NCBI GenBank assembly: GCA_037044905.1
Contig: JBAOKB010000174.1
Location: 248,001 to 312,000 of the forward strand
Reading direction: 5' to 3'
Origin: Hortaea werneckii
Lineage: Eukaryota; Ascomycota; Dothideomycetes; Mycosphaerellales; Teratosphaeriaceae
DNA length: 64,000 nt
Shown one piece after another: positions 43,970-56,322 of the stretch. Under the pieces are notes generated by a model that worked only from the letters and a program-made list of their open reading frames with translations, made no database searches and was not told the DNA's origin. Each line of letters opens with the position of its first letter. Within the stretch, counting starts at the first letter, position 1. Position numbers and translations under genes: made by a program.

Positions 43970-45592
43970 ATGGCTCCACGCAAGATTATCATCGACACTG
44001 ACCCAGTATGTATCTTCCTTGGGCTCTTATAGCGATATCTCTGTTATCTAACATATTTCCATGTAGGGTGTCGATGACATGCTGGCGATGCTACTTGCTT
44101 GTTCTTGTTTGCCTGAAGAGCTGGAAGTCCTGCTTCTATCTATCACTTATGGCAACATCGATGTGCAGAATTGCATCCGCAATGCTATCTCCTTGTTTTA
44201 CCATATTGAAAAGGAGATTGCCTGGCGGAAAAGCCAAGGAAAGCCCATTGGCTTTGATACAATAAGGAAGACGAAGCCGATGGTGGCTGTGGGCCCAGAG
44301 CATCCGTTGACTGACGATATGCTCATGGCGGACTACTTTCGTACGTACCCTGTGTTTCAACAGAGTGGTCTGATCGATTCTGACTGACCTGATTGTTGCA
44401 GATGGTAGAGATGGGCTCGGAGGGATTCATGAAAGCGTATGTCCACCGCCAACCTTCATATCGCTCTTGCTGACACGACACATCTCAGCATCCACACCTT
44501 TCACCTGACGACACCTGGAAGTCAGTCCTTTCCGCAGCTAAAAATTCAGATGACCCTGCCATGTCTGAAATAGCAGACGAGCTGGCAAAGAAGGATGCTC
44601 TTTTCACCCCTTCGCACAAGCCTGCTCACCAAGAGATTCTACGCCTGTTGCGAGAGAACGAGCCAGACACCATCACTATCGTTGCTATTGGACCGCTCAC
44701 TAACCTAGCTTTGGCTGCTTCCGAGGATCCTGAAGCGTTCTTGCGCGTCAAAGAGGTCGTGGTCATGGGCGGAACCATCAATGAGCCTGGTAACGTACGT
44801 CTATCGTCCTCACTTCCTTCCAGTTCTGCGTTTGTTAGCGCAATTACCATGAACCGCAGGCGAGGGTTTTTTTTTTTTTTTTTGGTTTTTTAGCGGACCA
44901 TGCTGAACTCTCGCAACCAGATCACCCCCGAAGGCGAATTCAACACCTTCGCCGACCCTGTAGCAGCCGCACGCGTGTACGCTCTCACGTCGCCAAACCC
45001 CTTCACGACCATGCCACCAACACCGCCAGCGCCGCCAGGAACAAAGGAGGGCGAGCATCCACCACCGTATCTCGCATCTTACCCAGAAAAGCTTTCTCGG
45101 CAGTTGAAAGTTACCATGTTTCCGCTCGATATTACTGAACGCCATCTCATCAAGCGTGGCGAATATCGCAAGACCATGGAGCCTGTCATCGCTTCAGGCT
45201 CACCGCTTGCCGAATGGACCACGGCCTTCTTGAACGCCACTTTCGACAAGGTTGAGTCTCTTCAGTCGAAGGTCAGCGGAGATGAAGTTGGTCTTCAATT
45301 ACACGACCCGCTGTGTGTTTGGTACTGTATGATCAAAGCCGGCGAAGCAGGCTGGAAGGTCAACGTTGATGAAGACATTCGGATTGAAACATCAGGTCAG
45401 TGGACGAGAGGTATGTGCGTTGTTGACCGGCGTAGTCGACGCAAGAGAGACGATGACGATGTTGGCGAACGGGCTGGCGATAGTGGAAATTGGTTAAGCA
45501 GCAAAGCTGGAAATCGGGTCGATAGATGTGTCGCAACCCCTGGTGAAAGGAGCTTCGGTGGGTATCTTTTGAAGAGGGTGTTCCAGCTCTAG
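43970..45592 (+). CDS. Inosine-uridine-type nucleoside hydrolase
   Basis: The model is join(43970..44005, 44067..44340, 44402..44436, 44489..44794, 44921..45592), 440 residues in five exons. All four introns have GT-AG ends, and the joins give the hallmark sequences: IIIDTDP|GVDDMLAMLLAC (Ca2+-binding Asp cluster split by intron 1), DYF|HGRDGLGGIHES|HPHL (split by introns 2 and 3), VVVMGGTINEPGN|ITPEG, and EFNTFADPVAAARVYAL. The C-terminal DPLCVWYCM and ETSGQWTRGMCVVDRR segments are typical of the fungal subgroup. The enzyme cleaves the N-glycosidic bond of nucleosides (Urh1-like), feeding base salvage. Exon 3 is just 35 bases. Intron 4 is long (126 bases) and contains a run of 17 Ts. No frame break is present. 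Confidence 0.93.
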
Positions 45593-45857
45593 AGATAGGA
45601 ACACATGGATCATCTCAGATTGAAGATAGAGATAGAGATGTTGTGAGCACATGTTTACTTAAGTCACAACATTCAATCGTCATCAGTGACACGTTTGCGG
45701 CGTAGTTTTGCCAGGCGTGAAAGACGAGATTCCAGGATTTGGATTCGTCCATCCACGTGATCTGTCTCCGCATGTGGCTTGTCTACAATTCCGCCTTCAA
45801 CCGCGGAACTCTTTCCTCTCTCCCATCATTGCGACCGCGCGCCTGGGCTGGTTGAAG

Positions 45858-48539
45858 ATGGACCACGAGTATGCTGCTCTGGCAAACCTCGCCGGACAAG
45901 TGCAACAGCATCAACAACAAGACTTTCAGCATGCACCTCCTCCACCGCAGCAGCAGCTCGACGATGGTAGTGTCGCGACCGGCAAGCGCAAGGCCGAAGA
46001 CGGTCAACCACAACAACGCGCGAAGCGCAACCGGTACATCTCAATCGCGTGCAATGAATGCAAGAGGCGGAAGATCAAGTGTAATGGGCAGACCCCGTGC
46101 CAGCGTTGTGGCAATCTGAATCTCGCATGTGTATACGCGCCAAATTGCTGTAATGGCTTCAAGGACTCGCACGAGTACAAAGAGATGCAGGGCCATGTCG
46201 CGTCGCTGCAAGACCAGATTAGCATGCTCTACCACGATCTGAGCAGTCTCCGTGCACAACTAGGCCAACCGCCTCCGCCGCCCATGCAGCAGCACGTTCA
46301 ACAGCCGCCGCCGCAGCAGCCTCCACCTCAGCCGATGATGCAACAGCCACCACAGCAAACTCCACCCCAGCAGCATTTTGTGCATCACCAGCAACCACAG
46401 GCGCAACAGCAGAGCCATACACCTATCGACCCATCGCTGCAGAATGCACCATTCCCTTCGCACCGCGGGTCGTATTCCATGCAGCAAAGCGATCCCGGTG
46501 CTGCCATTGCGCACCTGTCGCCAAGCGCACAACGACCAAAGAGTCAGTCGCAAAGCCAGCAACCCTCCTTTCGTGGGCCTACAAGTGATGAGTTCAATTT
46601 TGGGGTAGCTAAGAGCAGCCTTCAAACAATGGGCATCACCTCGGGCGCCGAGGACGGTGGTAGCGGAACCGCTGGTTTCACGACTGGTGACCCCTCTCCT
46701 GCCCAATCACCACCGCCGCGGGATCGCAACTCCGCACAGTATTTGCCGTCGACCATGCTCAAAAGACCCCATCTGGTCTGTTTCGCAGGAAGAAGCAATT
46801 CGGTTCTGCCACGTGTACGAGGATGAGATGGGCATGATGTACCCCATTCTGGATAGCAGTAAGATGATCGCATATGCGCAGAAGCTTTACAGGTTCATGG
46901 AGGCGGCACACAGATCCGGCCTCATGCAGCAAGGTATGCCTGGCCCAGATGCGATTGACGACGAAGACGCAAACATTCTGAAGATGGTGTTGGCGACGGC
47001 TATGACGGTCGAATCCGCAGGGGAGAAGCGACTGGGTAAGGAGGCTCTTCGAGTGTGTGCAGCCTGCGATTGACAACTCGCTGCATGGGAATGTAGACCT
47101 GAAAGGTGTTAAGCTGCTGGTGCTTGCAGTAAGTCCCTTGCTTTGCTTTGTTTTATTGAACAGACGCTGATCAGGCACAGGCAACGTACGAATTCCAGCG
47201 CGACAATGAGGGTACTGCGTGGCGCATCATCGGTCTTACTGCACGACTTTGCATTGAGCTCGGACTTCACCGCCGCGAGACGTATGAAGCCATGAGCGAT
47301 GAATCCGATCGTAACGAGACCATTCTTCTTTTCTGGTCTATATACGTCCTCGACAGGCGATGGAGCTTTGGAACCGGCATGCCTTTCGCGCTTCAAGATT
47401 CCGACATCGACCCTCAGTTACCGAAGCCAGAAGAAAAGTCACCCTATCTTATGGCAATGATCAACTACTCGGCCATCGGCAGCAAAGTCTGGCATACTGT
47501 TGCCACCGCGCCATCGACAGAGGGAGGGCCACTAATCAACACGGAGGAGATGAATTATTTAGACTATCAAGTCATCCAATGGCACCGAACCATTCCAGTA
47601 TTTCTCCGCTTCGAGCACCCGGCTCAGGTTGGGCGACTGAGCACACCAATCGGCCCTGCGCCGTCTCGAGCCGGCCACCGACTGCGAATCCTAATATACC
47701 TCAGGGCCAACCAGATGCGCATACTGATCTATCGCACTGTCCTCCACAGTGCTACTTCCATCATACGGTACCGCGAACAAGCTCAGACTGTGGTCGATGT
47801 CGCCAAGGATACCGTGCGAGTACTCACCCACATCAACCACACTACAGACCTATATCGCACTCAGCAGATGCTCTTCAACCCGTTCCTCACCTCGGCGCTC
47901 GCCGTGCTTTTCCTGGCCGTTAGCCACACGCCTGCGCTCTTCGCAGAGCAAGTCAAGGAGGAGTTCTACATGGCCCTCGAACTCATCCGCGGCTTTAGCA
48001 AAGATAGCTGGATTGGCAAGCGCTTGTGGAGAACTATACGTGTACTCAAGGAAGTTGGTCCAAAGCTTGGCCTTGCGGCAAAGGAGAACAGTGGCGGTGC
48101 CCACCAGCAACCTTCCACGTCTGAGCAAGCACAGGATCGACCACATTCCTCTTCACATCAGCAGGACCAAGCAGGTTCCAAAGACGACCTTGATCGCTCG
48201 GCCGCCGTCGCAATGGCTGGCCTAGCAGGGCACAACGTTGACGAAATGGCGGGTGTCTTCAACGTTGACTCTCACCAGTGGTCTGTCGGGTCTGGCGCCA
48301 GCATCAGCCCGGAAGGCATGGTGCACGACCTCAGCAGCCTGTTCGAGGCAGCCGGCGGACTCCAGATGATGGGGCAACCGGGCAACGAAGATGCGCAGGG
48401 AAGCCAGCAGGGCCAGCTGCAAGGCGGAGACGCCATGAACGATGTCTCGGAGGCTACAGGGAATGGTGGCGCCGGCTCGACCGGTGCCGGTCTGCCGAGC
48501 GAGGAAGGGTTGAGTAATATCCTCAAGGAATTGTTTTAA
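45858..48539 (+). CDS. Zn2Cys6 transcription factor with fungal-specific regulatory domain, two frame breaks
   Basis: The ATG at 45858 opens MDHEYAALANLAGQVQQHQQ. The binuclear zinc cluster is at about residues 64-96 (ACNECKRRKIKCNGQTPCQR then CGNLNLACVYAPNC), followed by a coiled-coil dimerisation segment (HVASLQDQISMLYHDLSSLR). A Gln/Pro-rich region separates it from the fungal-specific regulatory domain (EEAIRFCHVYEDEMGMMYPI; IIGLTARLCIELGLHRRETY). An extra A in AAAA at 46761-46764 and a missing base near 47044-47046 break the frame; correcting both gives SVSQEEAIRFC and KRLGKE-LFECVQPAIDNSL. The intron 47129-47180 (GTAAGT...GCACAG) then leads into ATYEFQRDNEGTAW. The last part is Gln/Gly-rich and ends LSNILKELF. 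It should be a nuclear DNA-binding regulator; target genes are unknown. Confidence 0.85.
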
Positions 48540-49357
48540 AAAAGACTGCACGGCGAGAGTCCGGGGGGCTCGCAAGGGTATATGCGAACTGTATGCGAGA
48601 TAATTGAAATCGTCGTGGCCTGTGTCCCTCCTTCCAATGCACGTTGCTCCCACCTCCACTCAATTATGCCCTAGGAGAAAGTCGTTACGTCCTGTCTGGC
48701 CCGCCTTTATGCAAAAAAAGAACCCACGTGAAAGTTGCTGCTACCCTTGCTCTAACGAACAGGGTCAAGATGTAGGGTCCTGCTGTTGCCAGGGTCGGCT
48801 GCCGCTCGCTCGGAGCAACTTCCGATCGCAATGGCTTTGCCGTGGTTAGAGCACTCGAACGTGCATGTGGGATAATCCTGACCGAGAGGTAATAAAGATT
48901 CATGATCAGTCGAGAAGAGCCGGTTGAAGGCACCAAGTGATGAAAAGGTGGACGAAGTAACAAGTAAAAAAAATTACTATATTCTTTCAATTGCAACCAA
49001 CCAAAGCTTGCCCTGGTCGGAAAGTCTGCTAGCTATCAAGAAGCACTCTACGCCGTTTTGCGGAGCGCTCACAGTTGTACTCATTACACCCAAACACAGC
49101 TGAACATGCTAGAAACGGCCGCCCTCCCAAGCCGTGTGTCAGTGGCCATCTATTAGCCCGTGGCGAGATTCAGCCATCCTCCTCCCATGTAATCCTGTTT
49201 TTATAGAAACCGCGCCAATTCGCTAGAAAGAAGCATCGTACCCGCCAGCGCCTCTCGCGAAAGCAGAAGTGGGTATCATTGCAAAGCACAAAACTCGTCC
49301 CGTAGAGAAACGGTATGAAGTAGGAAGAACAGATCTGATGGTCGCTATGGTAGGCCC
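48540..49357. other. Convergent 3' region
   Basis: Two long 3' UTRs are expected, one from each flanking transcription-factor gene. No gene or repeat is supported. Confidence 0.5.
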
Positions 49358-50717
49358 CTAATCAGAGGGTGGGTCAGATGGAGGGCTTCGTGATGCCTTC
49401 TCCTCTGAGAGCCTTTGGTGCTCACTTGCAGCGAGTGCCAGGCTGTTGAGGCCATTGGATAGGCCTGGCGAGGGATATGCGAAGTGCAGAGGGTCATCAG
49501 ATAGTGTCGTCTGTGCAGCATTCATGGTGGGCATGTACTCCAAGCTACTCTGGTAGTTGGATCGCTGAAGTGGCGGTCTGACGCCGTTGAGGTCGGGCAC
49601 TGCCATTGGAAGAGGCGGGACGGGACCAGTGTCGAGAGAGTTTCCCAGGAAATAAGGCATGCCAGCGTTGGGCGGTTGCATCATGAGTGACTGGTCGATA
49701 GGCTGAGGCATGGGTGCGGACATCTGTGGTGGCATAGGCTGCTGGACTGGCGGCTGCGACTCACCACCATCTTGGGCTGGCTCGGCAAGCTGCTCCACCG
49801 CGGCCTCTAGTTGCGCATCAGACTTCACAGCCTTTTTCGGAGTGGCTCTGGCCTTCTTGACCTTGTTGTCATCGCTGGAGCGGCCGGTGCGACCATTCTG
49901 ATGCGTTCGGCGGTGCTGCTCCATGTTGTCCTTGCGGGTGAAGGCCTTGTTGCAGTCCGGGCAGATGGCGTCCTTCTTGCCAGTGTGCTTCTTGGCATGG
50001 CGCGCAGCATGGCCCGAGGTGGTGAAGAAGTCCGTGCATCCCACTTGCTTGGCCATTGGGCAAGGGTATTGGTTCTTCTTCGGCGGTGCCTTTGCGGCAG
50101 AAGCCGGGTTGGAGACGTTTGACACGCGCGAGGGCTCTGAAGCGGGCGATGTCGAAGCGCGGTACTGCTGCGGCTGCTGATGCGGCTGCTGGGCGTGCAT
50201 TGGTGGTTGGGGTGCAAGCTGCTGCGGCATAGGCATTGGATACGGCATGGCACCGGTCGCGTCAGGTATGGGCGGATACATGGATGGGCCGTTCTGGTCG
50301 TCCATCTTGGCGTACATGTGCTGTGGTAGAGCGTAGTAGTGTTGCGGTTGCGATCGATGTTGCTGGGATGCAGTTTGGTCGAAGCCGTACGATGACGTCG
50401 GCGTCAGCGGGCTCGGCGTGGAAAGCGCGCCGCGGCTTTCGCTTGAGAAGCTCCGCAATAATTGCGGGGTCTGCGGTGATAGGCTGGGCGTCGACGCGCA
50501 GGACGAGGCGCGTGAATGCGCTGTGAGCGGCGGCAGCTGGATCTTTGCCGGATGACTCGGATAATGATGATGCTGATGCTGATGTTGATGATGGTGCTGT
50601 GTGTTGCGTGGTGACCGCGTGGTTGGCGAGAGAGGATGGTGGAGGAGCAGTTTGGGTCGCGTCACTACTGTCGTTGAGTAGTGATATGGTCCGGCCGGTG
50701 CAATTTCTACCGTCCAT
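49358..50717 (-). CDS. C2H2 zinc-finger regulator, FlbC-like
   Basis: Two adjacent fingers lie mid-protein: a long one, YPCPMAKQVGCTDFFTTSGH with HAARHAKKH, and a canonical one, CPDCNKAFTRKDNMEQHRRT(H). The spacing and the TGKK linker match the A. nidulans FlbC group, which promotes asexual development; the assignment is from memory and moderate. The N- and C-terminal parts are rich in Gln, Pro, His and Ser. The main open frame has no ATG near its start; its first codon at 50665 is GTG. The ATG at 50717 (MDGRNCTGRTISLLNDSSDA) is one base out of phase with it, so one base appears to be lost or gained between about 50665 and 50530, near the CAT/CAG triplet repeat around 50570-50600. The C-terminus ends in a Ser/Pro/Asp tail. 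Confidence 0.8.
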
Positions 50718-53700
50718 TATGTGAGAGCCAGCTTTAATCAAACGTGCCTGTCAGCCTTTGGATGTAAGGGAGTGCCGGCGGCGCTCTGTGCGATGCGAGC
50801 TTTGAAGACTGCGAGGCAGAGTCGCAACAAGGGACGATGGATGAAGAGTCTGTGCAGGTCTTGCCTGGTCGGGTTGCTTGCCCAAGACGGTGTTTGTTTG
50901 ATGGCGATGAAGCTTCACAAAACCGAGTTGGAGGAAGAAGGGTAATGGGGGCGCCAATGTCAGGACTTAAGAGAGGAGGGAAACTCACTGCTTCAAACCC
51001 ATTTCGCTGCACGGGATTTGGGAAAGGGTCTTACAAGATAACTCCCCGACAAGCAGCCAAGGTCGAGAGAGCCATGCGTCCACCGGTGCGTAGGTGATGA
51101 TCCCTGTTGCGCTTCTTCCGCCGCTAACGTCCAAACCTTATTTCCTAGCTTGCCTGTTCCTCGACCGCAATCGACGATGACGGCAAACCCTCTCACTGTC
51201 CGTGGCTGTCACTTGTGGCGCAAGGACCAGTCGCCAAGTCTGGAGTCCGGACGCACATGTGCCCCGGCCGTGTAAACACTTACGCTGGTTGGCCTCGTGC
51301 GCCTGTCGCCAGACACAGCGGCCTTATAGTGTGCCATGGACTGTGCCGTGGCAGAAGGTGGCAGAAGGGAGAATGGCACCCGGATTGTCGTGGGAGCAGC
51401 ATTTGGTCAAACTGCATCCCTCGACAGCGGCACAGACGTGCCGACAGCAGCCGCCACGAGTCCTCGACACCCATGCGCCCGCGGTCTTCCTTGGTGACAT
51501 ACGAGATCGAAGATCGGAGCTCAGGTGGGTGGCTTGATCGTCGCCAGTTGCCACACCAGGAGAATGGACGGTCGGAGGTACCTAGGCAAAGAACACGCTT
51601 ATTCCGAGACCCGCCAGCAAATCTCCCTTACCGCCCTTAATCAAATATTTGCGGTGCTAGACATGGGAAGTGGTGTTCGATTCTGTGAAGAGCCTGCGAG
51701 TCACCGCCACTGCTGTCGCCCTTGGTGACCCTTCTCTAAGAGGCGGCAAGCCACTCGCGTGGTACCCTGTCGTGGCTTGATGCAACTGGAAATATACTTC
51801 TGGGCGCTGAAAACCCAGTTCCTTCTTCAAGTCATGCGCCTCGCATCCGGCATCCCTCATCGCATGTAGCTTTTGGTCAGGCAGCCATCTATCTTGACAG
51901 CCCGGGCGTGCATCCGCAAGCTTCCTAGTCGCTCCCTTAGCCTGCGTGGACGTCGTCCACAGCGACAACGACCCAGACGACGATGCCGGGTTTCTGTGGC
52001 ACCCTAGTTGATGATACATGCAATCGCCTTAGAGCACCACGTTAAGGCAAACGGTGAATCTCTTCCCAGATGACGGGTCGGAAGGGTCCAATCGCGCGCG
52101 CTATACGTCTGTGCGTGTTCTGCGACTCTGCCTTGCCAGCGCGCGCCTGTGGACATGTACCAACGTAACCGATCAGCTCGCAACCTCCGATCCTACCTCC
52201 TAGTCTCCCAGCCCCGGGCATCCCGCCTGGCCTAAGCTTCATACTCCCGTCTTCTTATTTGGTCGGACGCGCTCCGCCATCGCATTCAGTGTGCTGCATC
52301 TTCGATCGCAGCCACATTTCCGCGGCTATGTATGCGAGCCTCTCCACCGCAACGGCTCCGCTCTCTTCGCTGCCCTACTGTCCTCTCTGAGCCTCGCCCT
52401 GCCAAGCTGCATCTGAGAGCGACTGCGCGTTCCACCATCCATGTCGGTACGGGAAATTTTCAATGCAGGGCCTTTCGCTAGGCTCGTCCGGAGGTCGTCC
52501 TGATACACATGCATCACTATGATTGCATCTCTCTCTCAAGCGCCTGTATGGTTTCCACGACGATTACAAACCCCCTCGCTCGCCGTGATAGGAGCGCCGC
52601 CGCTCCGAACCTTTGATTTCGGCGAAGCGGCATAGGACTTCCAAGGTTCTTTGATCGTCGCTTCGCAGGTTTCTCGCGGTCGGGCGCATGCACCTGACGG
52701 ACGCAGTCACACGCTACGGCTTCTTCTCAATTTGGCAGGAGCCTCTCTTACTTTCTCAGTAACCAGGCACAGCGGACAATAATTACCAAGACTGCTGTCA
52801 TTTAAGCACCCCATTCCTCGTCCCAACCGTTTACATTGCATTTACGTTCCATGATCTACACAAGCGATTATATGTAGCCTTCTCCACGTATCTCCGGGGT
52901 GCTGTTGCCATCACCTAGCTAGTCGTTTCTTCGCACATCCTTCACACACACTCTCCGCGGGGCGGCAGTCGCTGGCGGGCATGGTATAGATGAAAACAGT
53001 GGATATCTCCCCGCTGCTGGCAACCGAAATTGCTCAGGTCCGCGGTCAAGACGGAAACTGCCATTCCTTGATCGTGTGGTCTGGCGGCCTAGGGAGTATC
53101 GACGTGCTCTTCACTCTCACTCGTATACCGCACGACCAGCATGGAAAAGCGTTATGAGGGCAGATTGAATGTGAGATTGACTGGCAGCGGCGTTGCCTCC
53201 GGTCCTAAAGTTTCTCTGTCCCCTCTTCCCAGCGACTCGGTTCAGGGTCATCTCCCCAGGAGGAGCGATGCAGGGTGTGTAAGTGTGGCTGGGAAGGGTC
53301 TGGTACAGCGTGCAGCCGTGCAGGGGAGAGCTGTCGGCAGCTATCGCCGTCCCCGTCGCGGAGGGACCTCCGCCTGCGCTCTAGACCTCTCAGGAGCCAT
53401 TGGAAGTAACAATGATAGATCTCGCACACCAAAAGTCTACACTTTGACCATCCTCTTCAGTTCCATACCCGGTAAGCATCTGCATCAGTGCAAGTTCAGA
53501 TCTATGACGCGACATAGTCCTGTTGTAATAAAGAGCTGCGCGAAAACTCCACCTCGCTAAGTTTGGTGCCGTTACGAATCCGATTGCAGTATTGCAAAGC
53601 CTTGGCGATTGCATTGGATTGCATTGTCCCCATTGTTGTCACTGGATTTCAAATCAACGCGGTGCGTTACTCTGTAGGGTGACCCGGTGGCTCTTCGCCC

Positions 53701-54961
53701 CTCGCTTATTATCACAGCCATCATATAAGAGGGTGTAGTCACGCCAAAGCGAACCGCTTAGGAGAACCATTGACTGCGCTTAATGTTCCTGCGCGAGACG
53801 AGCGCGCAACAGGGTCATCAGCCCGCATGATTCGCGAGACTTCGCTAGATCAGCGTTCCTTACTTCCAGGCCCAAGAGGCTTTGGCGGGGACAACATCCG
53901 TCTGCAACACGGGCAGGGAGGAGCCTGCCAGCCTGGCCTGCAAATCCTGCACCAACGGCTGAGGTCTTGTCTGCCGCTCACACACAATCAACACTCTAAG
54001 GTCCGGAAGCTCCAACGGCTATTCACGCCTCCCCTGCCGCCCACTCGCCTCCTCACTCCAGAGCCAAAGTTAGGAACCTCGTTGTGTTCGTATTGCGGGA
54101 CACTAAGGGCCACCGCGTCATAACGCATGAGAGCCTCTTGAGGTTCAAGCGGTTCCAGTATGCCAATTCCAGCATGCCAGGTTCGAGTTCCCAAAAACCA
54201 AGACCTGGGAGTGAGCCGCAGTGGTCTGGGTGCTCAGAGGCTGCGGTACCTTAGCGAGAGGGTGGGGCGGGCGCCATTATGGCTGTGAGGGGTAGTATAC
54301 CACGCATTGGGGCCGGAACTTTGTTAGGACGTTGTACTTGGGTCGCTAAAATAGCACCCTTACAGCAGTTAAGTTATACTTCGTAGACAAAGACGAGCTC
54401 CCATTCTGGCGAGTGTGATATTAAGTGGCTGCGGTTTTGGCAAGAGTTGTTATTCAACAGAGTGTGGAGGTCCTGTCATTGCATGTCTCATTATTATTCC
54501 AAGACAGTACATACCATGAGGTAGTTGAAGGCTAAATTGCCCTGTTCGCATGATGGACCAGTCTTTCAAATGTGCGTTGACAACCTACGCTTTTGGGAGG
54601 TGCAAAGGTCCTGCCAAGGGAGAGAATTGATCTTTCCCCCTCCTCACCGAGACCATTGAAGGCGATTGTCGCTCAAAATCGGAGCGACACCCTATTCAAT
54701 GAAATTTCAAGAGTAAAAAGGTTTGCAGCCATTGTCATGAATAGTACATAGAGCGCTGTACTTACTCTCTGTGGCCACTCTTCTTTCATCAGCATGAAGC
54801 GCCTCTACAGGCTGTCAAATCCCTCATGTTTGCCCATCTCTAAAGCCTCAACGGTTCATTCATGCAGTAAACAGCCGCCTTCCATCGCGCCTAGGTGGAT
54901 TCCCACAAGGACATGATCTCCCTTCGCGACCGCTTTGCTTTTGCACCGCACCGATTTCTCG
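50718..54961. other. 4.2 kb region without a supported gene
   Basis: Frames of up to about 160 codons occur on both strands, but none has a motif, good start context or splice logic. The proximal part (50.7-53 kb) is probably the long leader and promoter of the C2H2 developmental-type regulator. The distal part (53.5-54.9 kb) is AT-richer, with short direct repeats such as GATTGCATTG near 53610-53625. I see no tRNA or transposon signature. Confidence 0.4.
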
Positions 54962-55697
54962 TCAATTCCTCTTTCCAAATCCCCTTCCCCCAACCCTCTC
55001 ACTCAAGAACTTGGTGCCGGTCCCATCCTCTTCCATACCGACGTTGCCTGACCCGGTATGAATATCCTTCTTCGGTTCCCAAGCCCTAGGCACCACCCGC
55101 GACAGCCGTGCCGCCACCGACTCCTGGAGATCCTCCACCGCTAGATCCGAACTGATGCGTTCGGGCCCCTCGATCACGATTACGCCATCGCAGGTCACTG
55201 CTGCTCGCCACCGCTTCCCGTTCGCTTGGGAGTTCTGCGTCAGGAGGAGGATGAGGGCGTACTCGCGTTCCTTACTGCCGGCGTTGTTGATCGTGCCCAG
55301 ACCGTAGAGTCTGGGGCAGAGGTTTTGTAGGAGGACTGCTGCGTTGTCTTCAGAAGCGGTTGATTAGGGGCTAGTGATCTTTTAGTGTTTCGATGTTTAG
55401 GAGCGACTTACCAAGCAGAAAGACCCGCAGGAACGGCCAATCCAGTTTCTTGCTCTTATCCGCGACGTTTCTTTCAGACTCGGGGGTGTCTTCGCGCTTA
55501 CGCTTGCGGTCTTGGTGCTCGTTCGACTGGCGATCTTCTGTCGACGGGTAGGGTTGAGGCCCATACTGCGGCGGCTGCTGATGGTATGCCGGCGATGAGG
55601 GGTATCCTGGTTGCCATCCTCCTGTACTTGGATGCTGCCCGTACCCGTAAGAAGGGTGTGTGTTGGGGTAGTCGTACTGGCCGTAACGACCGTACAT
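54962..55697 (-). CDS. Uncharacterised fungal protein, Tyr/Pro/Gln-rich N-terminus
   Basis: The model is complement(join(54962..55347, 55412..55697)), 223 residues. The intron 55348-55411 starts GTAAGT and ends in the less common TGAAG. Splicing gives LDWPFLRVFLL|DNAAVLLQNL. The first 60 residues are low complexity (MYGRYGQYDYPNTHPSYGYG), then a basic acid-mixed patch DRKRKREDTPESE. From residue 80 a compact conserved-looking domain follows: CPRLYGLGTINNAGSKEREY, then LILLLTQNSQANGKRWRAAV and CDGVIVIEGPERI. The C-terminus is Gly-rich and ends GGRGFGKRN. I do not recognise the family. The N-terminus resembles prion-like or RNA-granule proteins, but this is only a composition argument. Confidence 0.7.
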
Positions 55698-56322
55698 GTG
55701 TTGCCCGGAAGAGCCGCTCGTGTTGATGTTCAGGCTAGTGGAGCTTTCTTACGAATGTGCACAGACGTGCGGATCGACGGTGTTTGCTCAAGGAGAGCTT
55801 GTGCGTGCCTGCTTTGTTACTTAGAATGAAGCATGTGACAAAGTGAAAGTTCGGTGGCAAACGCCGCGAGTTTGATAGCTTCCAGCCGACGGAGTCTCAA
55901 AGCTCACATTCACGTCTACTTTGGAAGGTACGTGAAGGATCTCCGGTCAGGCGTGACAACTGACTTTACCACATGTAGGCGTTGGTTTTCTCTGTTTGAG
56001 AGAGTGGTATGATGCGGGCCTTTTCGGATTCTCTTGATGTTGGCTTAAGACCAACCCCTGAGACACAGCGTATATCGTTTCAAATGTACTCTATTAGCTC
56101 TACTTACAACGAGAGAGCTCCTTCATCCGATCCTGTCCATACTTCAAACTGTCTCATCGAAAGCATGCCAGCATTGCTTCGCGGTACAGATTGCGTAGTC
56201 CCCTGAAAAGGACTGTCTCGCACCGCAGTCCAATACAGTATAGATGGCTCGACTCTCGCGGTGAATTCGTCGTGAAAGCCATATCTCTTGTCGTTACGTG
56301 CGATGTTCAATGCATCAAAGTA
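55698..56322. other. Intergenic region
   Basis: It should hold the promoter of the uncharacterised gene and the 3' UTR of the GST gene. Nothing else is supported. Confidence 0.45.

Noticed and set aside
51202..52019. Several 100-140 codon frames
   Set aside because: They overlap on both strands, have no motif and lack start context.
53141..53560. 139-codon plus-strand frame
   Set aside because: It has an ATG but no domain, biased Arg/Ser composition and no splice logic.
54180..54190. tRNA B-box-like GGTTCGAGTTC
   Set aside because: No matching A-box or cloverleaf stems could be drawn around it.
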